Positions 33,485 to 43,921 of a stretch of DNA of 64,000 nucleotides are shown here, in pieces. Positions within the stretch are counted from its first letter, which is position 1. Every line of letters begins with the position of its first letter. The notes under the pieces were generated by a model. It had not been told where the DNA came from. It was given only the letters and a program-made list of their open reading frames with translations, and did not search any database. The position numbers and the translations under genes were made by a program. This DNA comes from Favolaschia claudopus. Lineage: Eukaryota; Basidiomycota; Agaricomycetes; Agaricales; Mycenaceae. Where the stretch lies: the NCBI GenBank assembly GCA_037176885.1, contig JAWWNJ010000180.1:62001-126000 (forward strand). Direction: 5' to 3'.

Positions 33485-33725
33485 CGCTGGGTATTCCAAG
33501 ATGCCGCAGGTCGAGGACACAAAAGCTAGCTCAACCATCACGCACGTACCGTGACTAGGGGTGTGCGGAGGCATAACGTAGGGTAGCAGCGCAAACAATG
33601 GCAGGGCAAGGTACCTCGTCGACATGACATCCAGCCAAATATACCAAGACGCCGCAAGCCGGCTTGAAGGCCGGCCATCACGCATGCACCATGACTAGGG
33701 GTGTGCGGAGACGTAACGTAGGAAA
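33485..33725. repeat. two tandem related units inside the LTR element
   Basis: CAAGATGCCGCAGG...CCATCACGCACG, GTGACTAGGGGTGTGCGGAGGCATAACGTAGG is followed by CAAGACGCCGCAAG...CCATCACGCATG, ATGACTAGGGGTGTGCGGAGACGTAACGTAGG. Each unit is about 165 bp. Present in copy 2 as well. Confidence 0.75.
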
Positions 33726-33867
33726 GTGGCGTGAGTGGCAGGCCGAGTCAACGGAAGGAGGGGGGAGGACAAATGTGGTGGACGTAAGAGACCCATTAGT
33801 AACCCAATGCAGAGCATGGTGGGAGAAGGACCAGGAGCGGTTAGTGAAGGGGGGGGGAGGAATGAGA

Positions 33868-34250
33868 CCCCCTTCACTGGATTTGAGACACCGCTCGCAG
33901 TGTCTCATGCGCAAGTCATCGTAGGTGAAGTGGACGAGGGACGAGCCCCCCTTCACCAGATTGGAAGACGAAGACGGCCATTGTGAGTAGGGTGAAGGGC
34001 GGCTTGAGAGACAAGCCCCCCTTCACCAGGGAGGTTCTACTGACAAGAGGGCGGAACACTATGCACTAGGTGGACATGGTGAAGACAGGCGAGAGGAGGC
34101 GAGCCCCCCTTCACCAGGCAGAGTCTACCTAAAGTGCAGCGGTGCGCATGAGCAAGGAGCCCCACAGCGAGCATCACAGGGGGAGGTCAGAATCAACCTT
34201 CCCACCTTGAAATCAAATGACGCGGCGTATGGAGCCCCCCTTCATGATTG
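33868..34250. repeat. spaced CCCCCTTCACCAG repeats inside the LTR element
   Basis: GAGACCCCCTTCACTGG, GAGCCCCCCTTCACCAG, AAGCCCCCCTTCACCAG, GAGCCCCCCTTCACCAG and GAGCCCCCCTTCATG recur about every 60-120 bases, several preceded by GTGAAG or GGTGAAGG that can pair with them. Role unknown; packaging or RNA structure is only a guess. Confidence 0.7.
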
Positions 34251-35189
34251 CGACCACGCAATACGAGACAACAGTATCAAGACGAATCATGAATCCCCGC
34301 CGTCAACGCCACCGCTGCCGCGGGGACGCTACATTGGACAAACACACAGACGCCAGGACACAGAGTCAAGGGGATGGGATGGAGAGTGGAAGGGAAGGGT
34401 GCGAGTCAGACACCAGGCTGCAGAGAAGGCAGCGGATGGCCCCCAGCAAGCCCAGACATAAGCTTCCCGCTCTTGCACAAACGCACGAGTACCCAGAGAA
34501 AGCAGATAAAGAGGTATAGTTGGCTACAGCCTGCACGATAGGAGAATCCTTCGAAGGAAGGGGGTGGCAACTGTAGCAGCTCGACGAGCTGCCAGCAACG
34601 AGTTGCCCCGCCACCCAATCTCCATGCAGACTGCAGGCGCTCAGAGGTCCCTAGGCACCGGCGGACACCCCTAAGGACGGGGAGGCCGGGGAGATATGGA
34701 CTTGAGCAACCTTGCAACTCTCGACAGTGCTCCCTCCAAGCCACACCCACGAAGGCAAGAGGAAAGGAAGCTCACCGGTCAAGAGGGGAGTGAGACTCGA
34801 GGCCAGACGACACAAGAACAGGCCCAAGGTCACAGAGGGAGAGGGGAAGGAGTAGTCGAAGTGCCAGTGTGAGCCAGTGACGAGCAGTGGCATCTGGCAC
34901 GAGCCTAAACGGCAGTTGGCCACACACAAGAAGAGGAGAAGTCGACGAGAGGTGGCAAATGCCGAGGAGGGGGTCCATGGGATGCAGGAGGGAAAGGGAA
35001 GAAGACTTTCAGTGGTAGACACACACACCATACTTGTGTTGCAGTCCCAAAACCCAAATCCTACACCAAGCCATGGGGCAGAGGCTACTCAGCGACCTCC
35101 ATGCCCAAAGAATGCACCAAGATGGTCTGCTACTCTTGTGAGGACAGAGGAGGAGGGAATAGGGTCCGCTATTGGTGACTCTGTTCTGC

Positions 35190-35848
35190 TGTAAGGGCAA
35201 CAGCTGCCAGGACCTGAGGCCCGAGGTACTCAAGAGTCCAACAAGCACTGGGCAGAGGGAGAATCCTTAGTGGGCTAGCTACAACAAGAGGAAGAGTGTC
35301 TACTCACCTGGGCAGAGGGAGAATCCTTAGAGAACAGAGTAAGGAGTCTCCATGCCCAGGCGTCACAGTAAAAGTGCGCGTGACGCGTGACTTCTCACGG
35401 TGCGTGGGAACTATGTAGTAGCACAGCATCTATGATGTGATATCAATGATCAGATGATCCAACAGTAGCAGGGAGCCAGGGATATGCCCAGAAGAGGGAG
35501 GATCACAATACTGGTCCAGAGATCGTAGACCGACGAAGGCCCGAAGATACCCTGTGGTCCGGGGAGCGTGGGAAACCGGAGCCGGAGTCCGGAGGGCCGG
35601 AGCTCGGGGGTACCAGAGCTCTCGGAGGGCTAGAAGTCTGACCGGAAGACCAGTAGGGAACCGGGTTGCGCTGAGCACTAGCTGTAGGAGCGCAGGGTCG
35701 ACAGGAGTCTGTCGAGGAGGGGAACGGGGGGTCGGAAGGAGGAAGGTGTGACAAAGGGGGGAGTCTGGAGGGAGTAGCGTTCCCAATAAGGCTGGAGTGA
35801 TGCAAGGAATAGCAGAGCGGGTCGGGGAAGCGGGGGGTTCCCCTGACA
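35190..35848. repeat. right LTR (copy 1)
   Basis: 659 bp; a purine-rich stretch AGAGGAGGAGGGAATAGGG lies about 25 bases upstream and may be the polypurine tract. Confidence 0.9.
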
Positions 35849-37128
35849 CAATCGTTGAAAGGTTAGCGATCGAATCGATTTCCAGATCGCCTCGTCATTG
35901 GGAGTGAATCCACAAGCATCATGCACTGCACATCTGACACGATCCAGATTTATGAAGGTTGATTTCCTATGCGGAACTGAGGTCAGTCGACGTATTACTT
36001 TATAAAAGGTTTGTTGCGATCCCGTTTGTAGAGGGATTCCTGGAGTTTGGAACATTATATCCACCTGTGTGTCAATCTCCACATTTATGATGTCGGCCGT
36101 CAAGATATCTCTGGCGCAGTTTGCTGTAACTTTCGAGAATTGGATACGCGCGGCATGTTCGGTGAGGGCCGCAAGAACTGCCCTGAAGAGTTTAAATAGT
36201 GGGTTTACACGATCGTTTTCATAGAGCTGTCTATTCACGACCAAACTGCGTATGAGGAAATTAGTAGACTCGCTAATTGTGAGTGGCCCATTTTTGGGGG
36301 AACTTTGAACCACATGCAATAATCCGGCCAGTAGCGCGGCTGGAAGGTTTAAGGGAATATCCGGCTCATCAAAGGTAATATTCCAGCGTTCATTGACTTG
36401 ATTCAGGTCTGTGTCCGTCGAACTCAATCGTAATTCAATCTCTGCATTAAGCTGACCGGGATTCCGGATTTTAGGATGTATGTAAACCGTTTTCGCAGCA
36501 GGAAGGTCACCCGTCAAAATCAATCTTTTAGCCTCAAGTCTCATCCGCGAATCTTCGAAAGCGAAGATACGGAATCCGTCTTCAACCTTGTTTAAAACCA
36601 TCTTTGGCTCAAATATTTTGCATTTATGTGATTCAATCGTAGAGTTATTGAGATCTTGCTCTTCCTCTGTGAGTGATAAGGTCTCCCCGGACTCGATTAG
36701 AGGATTCCATTTTGTGCTTGATACTATTTATCAACATTTTAGCAGTCTCAATACAAACTCCTGGATTTTTGCATCGCAGTTCATTACGCGATCTCGCTGA
36801 CATAGACGACAACCACAGTTTTGATGGCTCACGCCGGACGGGTACAGAGTGTGTGGTTTTCTGGCAACGACTGTTCTGCGTGAAGAAATGGTAAGTGTAT
36901 CTTCGACGTTCTAATTCTGTGATTTTCCATAAACAGCGGCTTGACCGTCTTCGGCAAGCTTCATCGTAGGCGCCTTCAAACATTTACTGTACATACGGAG
37001 GCAAATGACACGAAGGACAAACGAAAACACATTCGGTATTTGATTCGCCGGAAACGCAAGATGATGATGGTTTTGGTCGGCACCGGTTACATACAAATAG
37101 ACGAAGCCAAGCTGACACGAAAGTCCCC

Positions 37129-38229
37129 ATGGTTATCACCCGACGCGCACTCAAGCTATCTAGATCCATCATTGCATGGCTCCCAAACGAGGTTCTGTCT
37201 TCCATCATAGCCTATGCAGCGAATTCAGAGCTTTTGTCGCTATGCCTGACCTCTCGCCTCATGCGCAAAATTTCCACGCGTTTCCTGTACCGGGTTGTGC
37301 ACTTGAACACAGAAAAGACACTTGAGCTCTTTGTGAGTGTTGGCAGGCGGCCTACATTCCTCCCGCTGCTGTCCCATGTGCGGAAATTCTTTGTGAAACA
37401 AGATTTGAAACTGTGGGTGGAAAGTCTCACCTGCCAGCCAATTTCTAATGCGGCACAGAAAGCAGGCGCTTGTCACCCGGATTACTTGGGTTGTAATGCT
37501 GATGACCAATCTGAAGCATCTGCTTCTATATCTAGCTGAAACCAATCGGATTTCACAAGCTTTTGCAGGAGGGTTTCTTTCCCAACCTCGTTACCTTTCG
37601 ATATATCGTACAACCGGAAACCGCCTCGGCATTCATGTGCTTTCTTAACAGGCACCCTACCATCAACAATCTTACCTTTGCGTCGGAGCAGTTAATGCAA
37701 TTCCCAAGCCGCGCAGATTCAATATATTTGCGAGTATACGAAGGTCCAAGCTGGGGACTGTCTCTTTTGAAGTGTCTGGGCTCACCTCCATTTCGCTAAT
37801 GTGGTATCCTGATGACTTGGATATCGATCGCCATTTGTCGCAATTAACTGAAGCGAAAGACTTGGAAGCCATTGTCATCCTCACGTCAAGCACCTCCCCA
37901 ACGGAGGTGGAGATTCTAGCCGGGATTTCCAGATATATACCGCATGTAAAGGTGCTACGATTCCGCAGCCTCGTCGCAAAACATGTGGGGCTGTCAATGG
38001 TGAGTAAAGTGTCTTGTATACCACAATGCTTACTTCGCCTTCCACACTAGGGCAGGCAATAGAAATCCAGAGACACCTGCATGGGTTCTCTGCCCTGTCA
38101 ATCATAGAGTTCCCTGCAATCGACTATAACACAGAGTTCAGGCTCGACCACGACATGCAGGCGCTCAAGCTATGGCAAGGCGCATGCAAAACGATTTGGG
38201 CCCAACATTTGTTCTTGTGCCGGGATTAG
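37129..38229 (+). CDS. F-box protein gene, copy 1 (frameshifted)
   Basis: Same gene as 61,766-62,866. Relative to copy 2 it has an extra A at 37,537-37,541 (GCTGAAACCAATC), one T fewer at about 37,765 and one G fewer at the last acceptor (CTAGGGCAGG), but keeps the C-run at about 37,898 that copy 2 has lost. A complete protein can be read only by combining both copies. F-box proteins link substrates to SCF ubiquitin ligases; the substrate is unknown. Confidence 0.65.
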
Positions 38230-38292
38230 AATTTTGAAGGCGGTTGGACCCTTTCATACAACCGTTTTGTAAACATGTTAGCGGTAATTATT

Positions 38293-38373
38293 TACCACTG
38301 TTTACTTTCCAGCATACTGTACTCTCGTAAGCATTACGTAGTCTTTATGCGTTTGTAACCGGAACGACGTTCT
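38293..38373. repeat. about 85-bp dispersed repeat, copy 3
   Basis: As at 15,965, here 64 bases after the F-box stop, and followed immediately by a TA-flanked CAGTGCAACTA end. Confidence 0.75.
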
Positions 38374-38520
38374 ACAGTGCAACTAAGATAGAGAGCGTGG
38401 GATCCCCGCACCTTACTTAAGTACGTTATGTAACGCTAATTAATCGTTCCCACGGCCAAATCCCAGTCGCGTAAAAAATTTCATGTTCTTTCCTGCCTGC
38501 GGAAGGGCTGACCTACAGAC

Positions 38521-38862
38521 TCAGTAGACATTCTCGCTGTTTCTGCTCTGAAATTTTGGTTTTTCGCTTTGAAAACCACCTTCCACACTGCAAGGAGGTC
38601 CTGTCATAGTCTTATGGTTACCGCGCCCCTCCAACCACGTCAGAATGTTATTAGCTAATATTATATAAGCAGAGTTCACGTCGCGTATATCTCCCTCAAA
38701 AATCGCGTTCTTTCCGCATTTTCTTAGGAAATGCTCATCATAATACTTGAAACTAGCTTTCTGTCTCCTCAGATCTTTGATCACAAGACGACGTGCTGCA
38801 GGAAAAGGTAGCGCGTTTGCATCACGTGGAGATCGGGCCTCTCGGCCGAGCTCTAAATGCAT
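38521..38862 (-). CDS. hypothetical fragment inside the 38.4-kb element
   Basis: Open frame with KDLRRQKASFKYYDEHFLRK and AIFEGDIRDVNSAYIILANN, conserved in copy 2 (63,149-63,421 part). The composition looks protein-like but I recognise no domain. It may be a remnant of the gene that once mobilised the element. Confidence 0.25.
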   Translation of the reverse strand: MHLELGREARSPRDANALPFPAARRLVIKDLRRQKASFKYYDEHFLRKCGKNAIFEGDIRDVNSAYIILANNILTWLEGRGNHKTMTGPPCSVEGGFQSEKPKFQSRNSENVY

Positions 38863-39436
38863 TCAACTTAAGCCCAAAACGCCTCAGAAAATTTGAGAAA
38901 GAGCGCACAAAGATTGAAGCTCGAGCTTGAGTACCTTAGAAGTAGAAATAGTATTAAAACCCGACAATGCAAGGGGGAAAACACAAACCGGCGATTCCCG
39001 GCTTATATAAGATTAGCTAATAAAATCCTGACGCGGTCCGAGGGGCGCGGTAACTAACAGACTCTATATAGCGAGGGCACCGAGCTGATACATATAGAGC
39101 GTCTGTCTACGAGAGACTAGTCCTGTCACCCATCGCGCAGAACAGGTTGACAGGTCCCACCCTTAAGGCGAGCTGCCGAAGCGTGCCGAGATGACTATCC
39201 TGTGGCTGTACTGGCCAAATTTTCTCCGAGATTTTTGGAAAGTGTCCCGTTTGGTGAGAAAACCACAATAGAAACACTCAGAAAAAAAAGTGGTTTGAAT
39301 TTTTTGTGGGTCATATAGCAAAAGATTAAGGGACATTTTGGCAAATCAGCCCAATAAGAACCCTTCATTGAACCTCTATCTAAGACTTGTATTAGGCAAA
39401 ATTACCAATCTGGACCTTAGCATCGTGCTATAAGCC

Positions 39437-39801
39437 CTCGACGTCAAGAGGTGGCAGATCTCTGGATCTGACCCCCCATCACTTCACGTGTTTTGACGTC
39501 GGCTAGACCCCCCCCACCAAATATTTATGTTTGCTTCGTGTTGGTCGGACTCTCAAAGTATTTAATATAAACTCAAGAGAGGGACGGGGAGAAGGGCAGT
39601 GGCTTGCCGGATGTTACGGTTGCCATTTTGCACGCAAAATATTATCTCATGTGAGTGATGTAAAGTGTTGAACCAACCTCCGACCAAACACGAAGCAAAC
39701 ATAAATATTTGGTGGGGGGGGGGGGGTCTAGCCGACGTCAAACACGTGAAGTGATGGGTGGGTCAGATCCAGAGATCTGCCACCTCTTGCTCGACGTCGA
39801 G
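39437..39801. mobile_element. 365-bp inverted-repeat element with about 115-bp arms, nested
   Basis: CTCGACGTCAAGAGGTGGCA, CAGATCTCTGGATCTGACCC, ATCACTTCACGTGTTTTGAC and CACCAAATATTTATGTTTGC all recur inverted at 39,683-39,801. The C/G run differs between arms (9 against about 14), as expected of a homopolymer. TSD unclear. Confidence 0.85.
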
Positions 39802-39803
39802 CA

Positions 39804-39869
39804 TGACAATGTCACAGTGTGATGCTGACAATGTCACAGTGTGATGCTGACAATGTCACAGTGTGATGC
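39804..39869 (+). repeat. 22-bp unit repeated three times
   Basis: TGACAATGTCACAGTGTGATGC, three exact tandem copies, then a partial TGACAT. Each unit contains TGACA-TGTCA and CACAGTGTG inverted pairs. The array lies just inside the right TIR of the 38.4-kb element. Confidence 0.95.
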
Positions 39870-40823
39870 TGACATAATGGTGGCGGGGATCCCACGCTCT
39901 CTATCTTAGGCACTTGTCATACACCGGCCGGTACGGCCGGGAAAAAAATTTGTGATTTTTTTGACCAGTTTCGGCGAATTCAGCGCCTCAAAATACAACG
40001 ATTTACGCCTTCAGACCAGATATTCCCACGGTTTTAACTTTTTCGCCAGCTAACCGAGAAATTGCACCCATTCCCTTCGGATCTGTCATCTTGCTCTTTC
40101 TCTTCTCATGCCTGCCCCCACGACGCAAAGGCGCACTAGGGCCCCGGTCACTACCTACTAGGTTCGTCACATTGAAAACCCCGTCTATTTTTTCGGCACT
40201 GATGGCGCTCTGGCGGCTTCAAAAAATCACGATTTTTTTCTGAAAATGCGCGCAAACGCTTAGCTTAGAGGAGCTGCGTCGCCCTGTCTACAATACAATA
40301 CATCCTTCGTTCTCTCAAGCTGGCTCTGCAAACCCGGGCAACCCTTGGTCCCATCATCACGGTATCGCACCATCACACCCGGATCTCACAACACTCTGCG
40401 GTTGCTCCTGGCAACAATTTTGAGTATTGAAGAGTTGAGGCTTTCAAAGAATGTGGTGGCTTGACGAGAGAATACCTCACCTCAGTTAATTTTCCTTCCT
40501 GCTGTAGTGACAAAAACTGCATTATTTTGGAGTTTGCTCGGCTCCTTCCGGTTCCAATTGGTAGTTGAAATTTATGTCGAGAGTACAGAATCATTGCGTA
40601 CCAGATGTATCTTAATAGCAGAATTGATTCAATTTATTAGGGAAAATTAAGAGACACTTAGAAGGGCCTGGCCCCATTTTTTTGATTGAACATTCCAGCA
40701 GAATCTTTGATGCATAGAGCTACAGCAAAATCTCCTGTCTGGTGAGTGTTCTGTCAAGCTCAACAAGAGTTCCAGTACATCAGCTAGTGTTTGTACCCAT
40801 GAACTGAGTGTTTCTGAGCAATA

Positions 40824-41034
40824 GAGGGTTTGCGAAGAGCCATTGGAGCCATTGAATGGCTACCAATTTCCGTATTAGGAAAGTTTGATAGGCTAAACTT
40901 TTATGTCGAAGTCAAGAAGAGCTATTTGGAATGAAAATTGGATGCTCAGACCGGGCGTAGCTTTCGTCAATACGCCGGAATTCGGGCACTTGCGTAGCCA
41001 TTAGCCATTCAATGGCTGCATCGCAAACAGGCTA
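40824..41034. mobile_element. 211-bp palindromic MITE
   Basis: GAGGGTTTGCGA near the left end pairs with TCGCAAACAGGC at the right; CCATTGAATGG blocks sit inside both ends. TA on both sides. A reverse-oriented partial copy lies at 2,810-2,947. Confidence 0.72.
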
Positions 41035-41237
41035 ATACCGCACTTGATTGTTGGGAAAGTTGCGCGGGGGTACTGCCGGGCCGGTCTTCCCGAACGTTGC
41101 CGCGCAGCGGAGAGAAAATCGATTTTTACAGGGCTAAATAGGCAGGAAATCCTTCGAAAATCTCCCTTTTCCCTCCTTCCTTCTTTCCTTTTTCGGCAAT
41201 TTTTTTCTTCTCTTTCTGGCCGCCCACATGTACAAAC

Positions 41238-41585
41238 ATGAAAACCGAGCCTTTACACGCGCCGCGATATCACCCACCACCCTTGTATCCCCAATACGGC
41301 GCTCCGCCCAAGCTCCGCCACCGGTTCCTCCTGGCCACCCACCAGCACTGGTGCCGCTGACGACGCGCCCGCTACCGAACCCTGCTGACCCCGTGTTACC
41401 GTCCCTATCGAATCTCTACAGCTCCGCGTCGGGTCACATTGCCGAAAGAGGACATGGATTCCGAAGAAAACTTGTTTCGGAGGTGTTCAAGTCAGCTACC
41501 CCAGTCCGAATTCCTTGCACGCTGGGGCAGCTGTGTTTGACCTTGGAATGTACAGTGCGACGTTACGGAACGGAAGACATTTGAG
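41238..41585 (+). pseudogene. Pro-rich gene fragment, frame-broken
   Basis: From ATG 41,238 the reading MKTEPLHAPRYHPPPLYPQYG, then (other frame) PPGHPPALVPLTTRPLPN, then (third frame) KEDMDSEENLFRRCSS looks like one low-complexity N-terminus broken by two 1-base shifts. No recognisable domain. Confidence 0.3.
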
Positions 41586-41589
41586 AGAA

Positions 41590-41850
41590 CACTGTGAGAA
41601 GTATTTGTCATGAAGATCATCGTCTTGAAATTCAAGATTCCTGACGTTTCGTTAGAATACACGTCATGAATTTCAAGACTGGTTTCATGATGCTCCAAAA
41701 CTTCTCAAAGTTACAAGGTGTGATACCGCACTCATATTCAACTGTGGGACCACATTACAGGATAATGCATATATGTAATTCTCTTTCAAAAAGTGACATA
41801 AAAATCTTGAACCTGCATTCACGACGAAACATCACGAATTTCGGCCTCGA
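41590..41850. repeat. fragment of the 11.5-kb CACTA-like family
   Basis: GTCATGAATTTCAAGACTGG, TTTCATGATGCTCC and GACGAAACATCACGAATTTC match the subterminal parts of 11,507-12,241. No ends found. Confidence 0.6.
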
Positions 41851-42647
41851 AAAACCAGCTCAAGTCCTGCAGCCGAGCTGCCGAGTCAATGACGTCACTT
41901 ACAGCATTGCTCCACATCCGCAGCACACGGCCGCTGAGCTAAGGCTCCAATGATTTTGTTTAAAAACAGTTTTAAACCGCTCACGACGCTGTGGAAGTGA
42001 GTTCTGGGAGGTGATCCAGGAAAAGGGTCGGTGGTCCGGAGATGGTGAAGCAAAATGAGGGTGAGGTATGTCGAATATCGCCTGTACCGCTAGAGCAGAA
42101 AATACGAGGAATATTGAAGTAAAACGAAGGTGATTCGGAGGAGATGTGCTCGGACTCGGAAACTCGATAACTCGGTATCTCGGTGGCTAGAAGCCCACTG
42201 GCGCCGTCCCACGAAGGAACAGTGGGGAACCCTAGCGCTCGTGCGCTACACTGGCCGCGATGGTGGTGGTACGAAGGTAATATTGCACGATCATCTCCTA
42301 TCTACGATACTGATCGTAAACAGGAAATAATTAGCAGCGGGTGTGAACGGAGTAAAGTAGAGAATAGGGGCATTCAAAGTAAAATCGCGCTTTCGCGCTT
42401 ACAAGGCTTTCGAGGCTTTCGTGCTTACGCGGCAGAAGCGGCACCATCTGTCAAACACGGCAGCGCGGCAGTGCGTGACATTCCGTCACCGTTCCGTCAC
42501 CAGTCCCGTTTTGGAATAAGTAGCTGTATCTCATCGATTAGAGCGAATCCGAGCGCGATTTAAGTGTGTGCATGTAGCTAGACTGCTCCTGCTTCCCCCC
42601 ACCAAATCTCTACTGCCAAATGCCTAAACAAAGCCACCGATCTAAGC

Positions 42648-43263
42648 TAGTGTTGCCGCGGCTCGGCTTCGGCTAGCTCGGCTCGGCTTTTGATGGCTCT
42701 GGAGCCATCACCGCAAAAAGCCGAGCCGAGCTATTTTTGACGGCTGGCTTACGTGGCTTGCGGCTCACCCACGGCTCAGCAACGGCTCAGCAAGCTTTTC
42801 ACAAAGCTGCAATTTAAGCACTGTATATGGACCGCAGAACATAGAAATAACATACAGACACCCTTTCTAGTCTTTTGAGAATACTCACAGGCTATGTTGA
42901 CGCTGTCAACACCTGCGAGCCACGTTACTCGCTAAATCTTTATTAAATTTATTTTTAAACACATTTTCCCATGGTGACGAAAGCGCCACAAATGACAGCA
43001 CAGAGGTGAAGTCTGGGGGTGAGGGGCATTGGGGGATGGTAGATGTGTATTCTTGTGTATATTTAAACAGCATTTGTATCCGTTGGGCAACGGGACCGCA
43101 GGTTGAACAAAATTGTGCTCGAGCTGCGGCTGAGCCGGGCTCAAGCCGGCTTGTGCTCGAGCCGAGCCACGTGGAGCCGCCCTGGCAACGGCTGGCTCAG
43201 CTCAGCTTAAAATAGCTCAGCTCGGTCGGCTAGCCGGAGCCGAGCCGAGCCGCGGCAACACTA
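42648..43263. mobile_element. 616-bp hAT-type MITE, nested
   Basis: TAGTGTTGCCGCGGCTCGGC at the left and its inverse at the right, with a perfect 8-bp TSD ATCTAAGC (42,640-42,647; 43,264-43,271). GGCTCGGCT repeats fill both subterminal regions. No transposase. Confidence 0.93.
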
Positions 43264-43294
43264 ATCTAAGCTTACTCGAGCATATCTTACACAT

Positions 43295-43516
43295 ATGGTC
43301 ATTCGGGATGTACTTCAGCCTCCCGATGGCGAAGATTTCCTACATCTCGTCAACAAGCTGTCACTCGATATCCAGACCCTTCATACGATTCGAAACACCC
43401 GCTATCTTAGGGATCGTAGGCATGTAGTAGCTAAAGCTGGCAACATCCATCTTGCTTGGGTTTACTGTCGGATCAGCCTGAGAATCATGGTGAATGAGGT
43501 GCGTGGCCGTTTATAG
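43295..43516 (+). CDS. hypothetical fragment within the 42.4-kb element
   Basis: Open frame DVLQPPDGEDFLHLVNKLSL, HTIRNTRYLRDRRHVVAKAG, NIHLAWVYCRISLRIMVNE. Protein-like but unassigned; a GTGCGTGG donor follows at about 43,500, so it may be one exon of a lost gene. Confidence 0.3.
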   Translation: MVIRDVLQPPDGEDFLHLVNKLSLDIQTLHTIRNTRYLRDRRHVVAKAGNIHLAWVYCRISLRIMVNEVRGRL

Positions 43517-43921
43517 ATAAATCACATACCACTCTGTTTTTAACTTGACGCGTCTGCCGACAGTGTTTGGACTGGTAGCAAAGTATTCGGGCATGATGTC
43601 GGCGCCCATGCGTTTGTAGCAAACAACTTTGCTGTCTCCGACCGTATTCTGGAGTGGCCGAATGTCAGTCACAAGTGGAGAGGCCATTTGCGTAGCATAC
43701 CTCATCTGTGCTGTCTTACCAAAGAGAACAAGCCGGTTCTCCTTGACCTCCATACGCCCAACCAAGGCCCAGACAAGAGCATACTCGTCGGCCACCCAAT
43801 CAATTGGCGGAAGTGGCGGCTCGGCCTGCTTCTTGCTTCGAGTCTTCTTAGCGGGAGCTTTCTTCGAAGCCTTTTTAGGCTGTGTGTGTTTGCGACGTGA
43901 CCGGCGCGGACCCGAAGCCAT
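43511..43921 (-). CDS. basic N-terminal fragment, agaric mobile-element protein type
   Basis: 137 codons starting MASGPRRSRRKHTQPKKASK: a strongly basic, probably nuclear N-terminus, then PPIDWVADEYALVWALVGRM and NRLVLFGKTAQ. The W-x3-D/E...L-W-x-L-V/I pattern is common at the start of multicopy agaric proteins that may bind DNA, but I cannot name the family. It lies wholly inside the 42.4-kb element, so it is probably the 5' part of that element's own gene. Confidence 0.4.
   Translation of the reverse strand: MASGPRRSRRKHTQPKKASKKAPAKKTRSKKQAEPPLPPIDWVADEYALVWALVGRMEVKENRLVLFGKTAQMRYATQMASPLVTDIRPLQNTVGDSKVVCYKRMGADIMPEYFATSPNTVGRRVKLKTEWYVIYL

Larger units (their letters stand above)
31830..35848. 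mobile_element. nonautonomous LTR retrotransposon (copy 1)
   Basis: LTRs 31,830-32,465 and 35,190-35,848 both start TGTAAGGGCAACAGC and end CCCCTGACA (TG...CA). A 5-bp TSD CAATC lies at 31,825-31,829 and 35,849-35,853. The LTRs differ by few substitutions and a 21-bp stretch (35,331-35,351) present only in the right one. The 2.7-kb interior has no gag, protease, RT, RNase H or integrase motif in any frame, so it must move with help from another element (LARD/TRIM-like). Inserted in a dead LINE. Confidence 0.92.
30955..36790 (-). pseudogene. LINE (Tad1-like) RNase H to C-terminus, split by two insertions (copy 1)
   Basis: Read on the minus strand: CIETAKMLINSIKHKM (36,750 region), then a long open segment from 36,601 with LPAALLAGLLHVVQSSPKNG, LTISESTNFLIRSL, NPLFKLFRAVLAALTEHAA and DEAIWKSIRSLTFQRL, an RNase-H-like layout without the usual SDS/DGS catalytic residues. 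The LTR element (31,830-35,848) interrupts it. Beyond it the frame resumes TREFYWKCLHNT, is broken again by 0.28 kb (31,508-31,785), then VGDFWSHVGGSEFFGQCPTC, NVPESLEHI (zf-RVT) and NRWLNAVNQILNRDR, GVLVGIRPLE at the end. In-frame stops occur after the finger. A dead 5'-truncated LINE. Confidence 0.78.
24781..39361 (+). repeat. long direct duplication, copy 1 (at least 14.58 kb)
   Basis: Sequence from TGGTCATCATCCCATCACAG at 24,781 to CCAATAAGAAC at 39,361 is repeated at 49,404-64,000. The offset drifts only from 24,623 to 24,639, through scattered 1-2 base indels, mostly in homopolymers; I noticed very few substitutions. Insertions inside (LTR element, MITEs) are identical in both copies, so they predate the duplication. 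The true right border lies beyond what the second copy shows. Confidence 0.97.
38386..39906. mobile_element. 1.52-kb TA-flanked TIR element (its left part recurs at the window end)
   Basis: AGATAGAGAGCGTGGGATCC at 38,386 and its inverse ending at 39,906 are perfect over 24 bp (to CCGC), with TA on both sides. The unoccupied sequence CAGTGCAACTAGGCACTTGTC exists at 48,036, confirming the insertion. It includes a minus-strand frame at 38,521-38,862, a nested inverted-repeat element and a 22-bp tandem repeat. Confidence 0.9.
38375..40160 (+). mobile_element. element of the 48.0-kb family, split by the 38,386-39,906 insertion
   Basis: CAGTGCAACTA at 38,375 (TA before it) continues after the insertion as GGCACTTGTCATACACCGG, CCGGTACGGCCGGGAAAA and on to the start of the coding region (CATGCCTGCCCCCACGACGC), matching 48,036-48,280. 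Similarity ends near 40,150 and no right end is found. Confidence 0.75.

Noticed and set aside
32047..35248. Long open frames across the LTR element
   Set aside because: They lie on both strands in GC-rich repeats, often overlap the LTRs, and show no gag, protease, RT, RNase H or integrase motif.
35678..36601. A single 307-residue protein at this position
   Set aside because: The last roughly 57 codons read into the right LTR; upstream it is LINE sequence. It is an accidental fusion, not a gene.
24781..39361. The long repeat as one giant mobile element (Starship-like)
   Set aside because: No tyrosine recombinase (DUF3435-type) gene, no terminal repeats or TSD at the borders, and the contents are ordinary stacked TEs plus host-like genes.
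39804..39869. CRISPR-like array (22-base unit, three times)
   Set aside because: The units are directly adjacent with no spacers, lie inside a eukaryotic transposon, and no cas genes are present.
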